A stretch of 16,183 nt of DNA from Hymenobacter sp. (lineage in GTDB: Bacteria > Bacteroidota > Bacteroidia > Cytophagales > Hymenobacteraceae), in NCBI GenBank assembly GCA_025362615.1, contig JANYFQ010000325.1, positions 1-16,183 of the forward strand. The letters run 5' to 3'. A program made the position numbers and the translations under genes. Each line of letters opens with the position of its first letter. The first letter of the stretch is position 1. Under the pieces are notes generated by a model, which was not told the DNA's origin, did no database searches, and worked only from the letters and a program-made list of their open reading frames with translations. Of the stretch, positions 14,155-16,183 are shown piece by piece.

Positions 14155-15318
14155 ATGCTCACCGCCGACCCGCAAACCTCTATCTACCAGCTCACCGAAG
14201 AGCAACTGGCCGTGCGCGATGCCGCCCGCGACTTTGCCCAGAACGAGCTGTGGGCCGGTGTCATCGAGCGCGACGAGCTCCAGAAATTCCCGGCCGCGCA
14301 GGTCAAAAAAATGGGCGAGCTGGGCTTTATGGGCATGATGGTCAGCCCCGAATACGGCGGCTCCGGCCTCGACACCATCAGCTACGTGCTGGCGATGGAG
14401 GAAATCTCGAAGGTCGATGCCTCGTGCTCGGTTATCATGAGCGTCAATAACTCGCTGGTATGCTGGGGCCTGGAGCAGTACGGCACCGAGGAGCAGAAGC
14501 AGAGATACCTGCCCCGCCTGTGCTCGGGCGAAATCATCGGGGCCTTTGCCCTGAGCGAGCCCGAAGCCGGCTCCGACGCCACCATGCAGCGCACCACCGC
14601 CGAAGACCGGGGCGACCATTACTTGCTCAACGGCACCAAAAACTGGATTACCAACGGCACCACGGCCTCGGTTTACCTCGTCATCGCCCAAACCAACCCC
14701 GAGCTGAAGTCGCGCGGCATTAACGTGCTGATTGTGGACAAGGACACGCCCGGCTTTGTGTGCGGCCCCAAGGAAAACAAGCTCGGCATCCGCGGCTCCG
14801 ACACCTGCTCGCTGATGTTCACCGACGTGAAAGTGCCCAAGGAAAACCGCATCGGCGACGATGGCTTCGGCTTCAAGTTTGCAATGCAGGTGCTGGCCGG
14901 CGGGCGCATTGGCATTGCTGCCCAGGCCCTGGGCATTGCCTCCGGCTCGCTCGAACTCAGCCTGAAGTACGCCAAGCAGCGCAAAGCGTTTGGGGTGGAG
15001 ATTTCGCAGCACCAAGCCATTCAGTTCAAGCTCGCCGACATGGCCACCAACGTCGATGCTGCCCGCCTGCTGTGCCTGCAAGCCGCCGCCGACAAAGACA
15101 ACCACGCCAACTACGCCAAGTCGGGCGCGATGGCCAAACTCTTTGCCTCGAAGGTGGCGATGGATTCGGCCGTGGAAGCGGTGCAGATTCACGGGGGCTA
15201 CGGCTTCGTGAAGGAATACCACGTCGAGCGCTTCATGCGCGACGCCAAAATCACCCAGATTTACGAAGGCACCTCGGAAATTCAGAAAATTGTGATTTCG
15301 CGGGAAATCCTGAAATAA
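14155..15318 (+). CDS. Acyl-CoA dehydrogenase (short-/medium-chain type)
   Basis: The product is 387 residues, the normal size for soluble acyl-CoA dehydrogenases. The N-terminal helical domain starts QLTEEQLAVRDAARDFAQNEL and includes MGELGFMGMMVSPEYGGSGL. The middle domain has the FAD and substrate loop FALSEPEAGSDA and the LNGTKNWITNG motif. The C-terminal helical domain has YAKQRKAFGVEISQHQAIQFKLADM and ends GGYGFVKEYHVERFMRDAKI, then TQIYEGTSEIQKIVISREIL. Glu371 of YEGTSEIQ is at the place of the catalytic base of short-chain (butyryl-CoA) dehydrogenases. It catalyses alpha,beta-dehydrogenation of an acyl-CoA, passing electrons to ETF; the pathway is fatty-acid beta-oxidation or amino-acid breakdown. 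Chain-length specificity is inferred only. The gene stands alone, with its own promoter and terminator. Confidence 0.93.
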   Translation: MLTADPQTSIYQLTEEQLAVRDAARDFAQNELWAGVIERDELQKFPAAQVKKMGELGFMGMMVSPEYGGSGLDTISYVLAMEEISKVDASCSVIMSVNNSLVCWGLEQYGTEEQKQRYLPRLCSGEIIGAFALSEPEAGSDATMQRTTAEDRGDHYLLNGTKNWITNGTTASVYLVIAQTNPELKSRGINVLIVDKDTPGFVCGPKENKLGIRGSDTCSLMFTDVKVPKENRIGDDGFGFKFAMQVLAGGRIGIAAQALGIASGSLELSLKYAKQRKAFGVEISQHQAIQFKLADMATNVDAARLLCLQAAADKDNHANYAKSGAMAKLFASKVAMDSAVEAVQIHGGYGFVKEYHVERFMRDAKITQIYEGTSEIQKIVISREILK

Positions 15319-15352
15319 ACCGGAATAGCCTAAAAATCAGAATTTTTGCACG

Positions 15353-15386
15353 AAACCCAGCCGATTTTCGGCTGGGTTTTCTTTTT
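15353..15386 (+). terminator. Rho-independent terminator of the acyl-CoA dehydrogenase gene
   Basis: A perfect 11-bp stem (AAACCCAGCCG with CGGCTGGGTTT) and a 5-nt loop, followed by TCTTTTT, 34 nt past the stop codon. Confidence 0.92.
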
Positions 15387-15474
15387 ATTGCGTATTTCTG
15401 ATGTACTATTGCACTCACAAAGCGCAAGCTTCGTTAAGTATCCTACTAACCGGTCGCTCGGCCACTACCTAAAA

Positions 15475-16183
15475 ATGGAAGATTACAACAAAGTCATCGA
15501 GTCGCTGGGGGTGCGCTACATCAAGGCCAAGAACCTGGTGTTGCAGCAGCCCTTCACCGTCACCAACTCCTACGATGTGGGCAACACCCTCATCCTGTTG
15601 CACAAAGGCACCCTCACCTTCGGCGACGACGCGCAGGTGGTGGAAGAAGGCGAAATGCTCTTCATCCCCGGCGGCCGGGCCACGCGCGTGAACTACGGCG
15701 CGGCCGGCGGCAAGGTCAAAGTCATTTCTAATGATGACCTTATCAGCAACAAAGATAAGTTCTTTGGAGCCAACGAAGTACTGGATGCTATCGGCGAGGC
15801 CGAGGAAAGCCACACCTTCGTGAGCTTCGATGCCAAGGTGTTCGATTCGGTGAATTTCTTCGCCTCGCTCGACGTGCCGGCCTTCCTCATCAGCGGGCAG
15901 AGCAAGCTCGCCAACCTCGTGATTCGGGTGATGGAGGAAAGCGTGCAAAGCCTGCCCGGCCGCGAGCGCATCATCGGCCTCTACACCGAGAACATCGTGG
16001 TCGAAATCATTCGCTACGTGCTGCGCAACAATATGTTTGTGGAGCAGCTGGCCAACAACAGCACCTACCTCAAAGACCCGCGCCTGATTGACCTCTTCAA
16101 CTACATCAAGCTCAACCTGGGCGGCGACCTGAGCAACAAGGTGCTCAGCAGCGTGGCCAACGTGAGCGAGGACTACGTGGGCC
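15475..16183 (+). CDS. AraC family transcriptional regulator with N-terminal cupin, 3' end cut by window
   Basis: The frame is open from the ATG at 15475 to the window end, giving 236 residues with no stop. Residues ~14-85 look like a cupin sensor (YIKAKNLVLQQPFTV, LLHKGTLTFGDDAQVVEEGE, MLFIPGGRATRVNYG). Residues ~120-195 form a helical linker or dimer region. From ~201 the AraC-type helix-turn-helix domain begins (DPRLIDLFNYIKLNLGGDLS, then NKVLSSVANVSEDYVG); the second HTH unit is missing because of the window edge. Cupin/AraC proteins of this size are common in Cytophagales; their effectors are mostly unknown. The start is preceded by AAAA and no Shine-Dalgarno. The gene follows the strong terminator of the acyl-CoA dehydrogenase, so it is transcribed separately. 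Its targets cannot be inferred from this window. Confidence 0.85.
   Translation, partial: MEDYNKVIESLGVRYIKAKNLVLQQPFTVTNSYDVGNTLILLHKGTLTFGDDAQVVEEGEMLFIPGGRATRVNYGAAGGKVKVISNDDLISNKDKFFGANEVLDAIGEAEESHTFVSFDAKVFDSVNFFASLDVPAFLISGQSKLANLVIRVMEESVQSLPGRERIIGLYTENIVVEIIRYVLRNNMFVEQLANNSTYLKDPRLIDLFNYIKLNLGGDLSNKVLSSVANVSEDYVG

Noticed and set aside
13741..15222. A 493-codon minus-strand frame antisense to the acyl-CoA dehydrogenase
   Set aside because: It overlaps a fully conserved enzyme on the plus strand and part of the GNAT gene in another frame; the translation resembles no protein family and is again a GC shadow.
15469..15948. Minus-strand frame over the AraC-type gene
   Set aside because: The plus strand gives an unbroken cupin plus AraC HTH protein to the window end; the reverse frame has no recognisable features.

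Overview
The window looks like chromosomal DNA of a high-GC member of the Bacteroidota, most likely a Hymenobacter-type cytophagalean (inference). Five products carry a C-terminal type IX secretion (T9SS) sorting domain. Recognisable promoters follow the Bacteroidota pattern (TTG/TTTG, about 20 nt, TAnnTTTG). Start codons mostly lack a Shine-Dalgarno sequence. A geranylgeranylglyceryl-phosphate synthase homologue and a cupin/AraC regulator of a type common in this group also fit. I saw no rRNA, tRNA, CRISPR array, insertion sequence or phage gene.

Layout. 1-243 is the 3' end of a GGGP synthase gene, facing two tandem minus-strand genes for secreted delta-60-repeat proteins (358-1839 and 1938-3392). 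These are paralogues with matching promoters. Upstream of them, behind a strong terminator, lies a broken M43 (cytophagalysin/pappalysin-like) metalloprotease gene (3532-5759). It is disrupted by a 5-bp tandem duplication and by an in-frame TAA. Next come an RlpA-like lipoprotein (5933-6316, minus), a small exported Lys/Met/Glu-rich protein (6392-6640, plus), a membrane-anchored GH25 muramidase (6683-7546, minus) and a VF530-family small DNA-binding protein (7756-8025, plus). A 3.5-kb minus-strand gene (8184-11669) encodes a GEVED/FN3 protein with near-identical internal repeats. Divergent from it is a PQQ-type sugar dehydrogenase with a T9SS tail (11889-13301). After a repeat-rich spacer come a GNAT acetyltransferase (13545-14015, minus), an acyl-CoA dehydrogenase (14155-15318, plus) and a truncated AraC-type regulator (15475 to the window end).

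How the genes relate. There is no single operon. The theme is export: five T9SS cargo genes, of which one is decaying, plus two envelope enzymes (RlpA-like and GH25) that act on peptidoglycan. The acyl-CoA dehydrogenase, GNAT and AraC genes are ordinary chromosomal neighbours with their own signals.

The most unusual signal is not a gene. Four intergenic sites carry short tandem repeats with the same 7-bp period but three different sequences: TAGCTGA-type, GAAACAA/TTGTTGC-type and AATGAGG-type. At three of the four sites the heptamers recur on the other side as an inverted copy, making heptamer-armed palindromes. One of these is a 158-bp element with its own outer inverted repeats (13359-13516). 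I do not recognise this as a named repeat class.
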